A stretch of 64,000 nt of DNA. Origin: Diphasiastrum complanatum (Eukaryota; Streptophyta; Lycopodiopsida; Lycopodiales; Lycopodiaceae). Shown here piece after piece: positions 62,501 through 64,000 of the stretch. A program made the position numbers and the translations under genes. The notes under the pieces are model-generated. The model was not told where the DNA came from. It made no database searches and saw only the letters and a program-made list of their open reading frames with translations. The stretch is taken from contig CM055109.1 of NCBI GenBank assembly GCA_029204225.1, positions 39,579,592 through 39,643,591 on the forward strand, written 5' to 3'. How positions within the stretch are numbered: position 1 is the stretch's first letter; the number at the start of each line of letters is the position of its first letter.

Positions 62501-63640
62501 ATGGAAAGTTTGGAATCTATCTTTTGATTTATGATGGTGCCACCAATGGCATTGTTTTCACTAACCTTTGTGGAAATTTGAGATCAAGCATTGATGAGAT
62601 CTTGTTGGATCTAGATCATATGTTTGAGAGGGAGTATTTCCAGAGGTTCAAGTATGAAGATATTCATATCTTTGACATCTTCGATGATCAAGAGAAAGAT
62701 AAGCAAGTGGAAGCGACACATTTTGCTTTATTCACATGTTTTGGAGAATCTTCTTGTGTAGATGATGCTATGCAAGTGGATATTGGTTCTCATGGTTTTC
62801 ATACTGGAAAATTCAAGTAATGGACCTGGAAAACAAAGTTTGTTCAATGACTTTGATGGTCAAGAGGAAGATCAAGAGGTTGGTCTGAAAGGGCTTCAAC
62901 ATCACAAAAGGAAAGGTAACAATTTGGAGCTAGTCAAGAGCATTGAAGGAAGGTTATTTGGCAAAGATGTGATGAATATATTCTTGTAGCTTATTGAAGA
63001 CTCAAGTAAGGTGAAAGGATCCACAAGGAAGTGTTTTTCAAGTTTACTTTACTTGTTCTATCTCATGTTTGAGCTATTTCATGTGAATGTGTGCAAATTG
63101 TCAAGATATGGACAAACTAGCTACATTGTCTTGCAATATCTTATTGTTGGAGTTGTACTAGCATTCTTGGTTTTGCTGATGGAAATGAAGCTAATGGAGG
63201 TCCATTATGTCACTCATTCATGGCCAAGTCATCAAGTTTTGATGATATCTTGTGGCAAGATGGAGATGGAGGCTCATCCATGGAGTTTTATGGTGGAGGC
63301 ATATCAAGAAAGGACAAAGTTGGAGGAGAAAAGCAAGCAAATGGTCATCACTCACATTTATTGTTTGGTTGCTACAATTTTCCAGAGAGTTCAAAGTTTA
63401 AAACATGGAAAAATCGTTTCATTCACATTCTATTTGGTTCTTCATGTTCTAGTTATATCTTGATGTGTAAAATTGATGTAAGAGATAATGAAGCGTCCAA
63501 TTTGGACACTATTCTCTATATCAGTTATGAAAGATACTTTAGAACCTTAGAAAGAAGATCTGTACTTATAATGAAGATCATTCTAAAGTTGGTTCAAATT
63601 AGTATGGTTAAAACTATGCCAAAACTAGTTGAGGAGGGAG
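62497..63640 (+). other. 3' internal region of an unrecognised LTR element
   Basis: This is the plus-strand region directly ahead of a polypurine tract and LTR start. An open frame at 62497-62820 gives an acidic sequence rich in D, E and F (SIDEILLDLDHMFEREYFQRF, DIFDDQEKDKQVEATHFALFTCFGESS). A second at 63220-63645 starts MAKSSSFDDILWQDGDGGSSMEFYGGG and ends MPKLVEEGV just at the polypurine tract. I recognise neither. They could be a post-pol ORF or non-autonomous filler. Confidence 0.45.
63631..63640 (+). other. Polypurine tract
   Basis: GAGGAGGGAG directly precedes the LTR-type start TGTGAGAGAT. It is nearly the same as the tract of copia-A (GAGGAGGAG before TGTGGAAAAT). Confidence 0.7.
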
Positions 63641-64000
63641 TGTGAGAGATTTCAACAAGTTTAGTCATATTTTGGTAAATTGTCAATATGGGGCCAAAAC
63701 TCATTTTAGACTTAGAGATAGACTTTTTGAAGTTATATTAGTTTAAAATACATTCAATAAATACTTTTTTGAAAGTGTGGGAAAGTTGGTAGTCGAGTTT
63801 GAGAGAGATTCAAATTTGAACTTTGGGTACATTGAATCTAGACCCAAAAATAGTAGGGGATCCATTTTGGAGGGAAAGCCAAGTGGCCAAATAGGATTTG
63901 GACCTGTTATAAAAGGATGTAACTCATGGAGAGACACATATTCTCTCTTCTCTCTCTCATTTCATCATTATACATGGTTCTCTTTGGGTTCTACTACTCA
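63641..64000 (+). repeat. Start of a 3' LTR, continues beyond the window
   Basis: It begins TGTGAGAGATTTCAACAAG right after a polypurine tract. A TATA box (TTATAAAAGG, about 63907) is followed by a CT-rich leader (TTCTCTCTTCTCTCTCTC, about 63940). No partner LTR is in the window. Confidence 0.65.

Overview
The window is a stretch of nuclear DNA from a vascular land plant. It holds one host gene with 18 small coding exons and canonical GT-AG introns: a LEUNIG-type transcriptional co-repressor on the minus strand, CDS 21206-33784. Nearly everything else recognisable is a long terminal repeat (LTR) retrotransposon or its debris, or a very long dinucleotide microsatellite. The low gene density, nested Ty1/copia and Ty3/gypsy elements, a 6.4-kb repeat-bearing intron and GA/CT arrays of about 100 bp suggest a large repeat-rich genome. 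I lean towards a fern or another non-flowering vascular plant, but the sequence alone does not settle this.

Left part (1-13.7 kb): a minus-strand Ty3/gypsy element (gypsy-1, about 9930 down to 1, running off the window) is split by a plus-strand Ty1/copia element (copia-A, 1711-8286). Copia-A has 861/879-bp LTRs, a 5-bp target duplication GTTCC, a tRNA-Met-type primer site and a polypurine tract. Its integrase region has been replaced by an antisense piece of a second copia (copia-B) in the permuted order pol end, LTR, primer site. Two related minus-strand LTR-like blocks (10.5-12.0 kb) and a third gypsy fragment (12.0-13.5 kb) follow.

Middle part: 13.7-20.6 kb is mostly non-coding with microsatellites and short tandem duplications. 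The LEUNIG homologue follows, with a GA-rich 5' leader and an upstream region carrying three G-boxes (34.0-34.8 kb). One long intron carries a SINE-like tRNA-derived fragment and an LTR-like repeat at 28.98-29.5 kb. A second copy of that repeat, in opposite orientation, lies at 40.96-41.49 kb, outside the gene.

Right part: 38.9-39.6 kb is a copia gag remnant. A minus-strand Athila/Tat-like gypsy element (gypsy-2) spans 54.1 kb down to about 44.3 kb: LTR, tRNA-Asp-type primer site, long leader, gag/protease fragment, reverse transcriptase (RT)-RNase H, integrase, then an additional same-strand ORF with a coiled-coil C-terminus. Further right come microsatellites, an array of six hairpin-forming dyads (55.4-55.7 kb), a copia RT/RNase H fragment with its probable LTR (60.0-61.3 kb), a gypsy gag fragment (61.4-62.5 kb) and the 3' end of an unrecognised LTR element whose LTR starts at 63641 and leaves the window.

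None of the retroelements looks autonomous: all coding regions carry stops, frameshifts or deletions. The LEUNIG homologue reads through cleanly as a 914-residue protein. The best candidates for something undescribed are the hairpin array, the extra gypsy-2 ORF together with the TGCGAGRGTT motif found upstream of both it and gag, and the permuted copia-B insertion.
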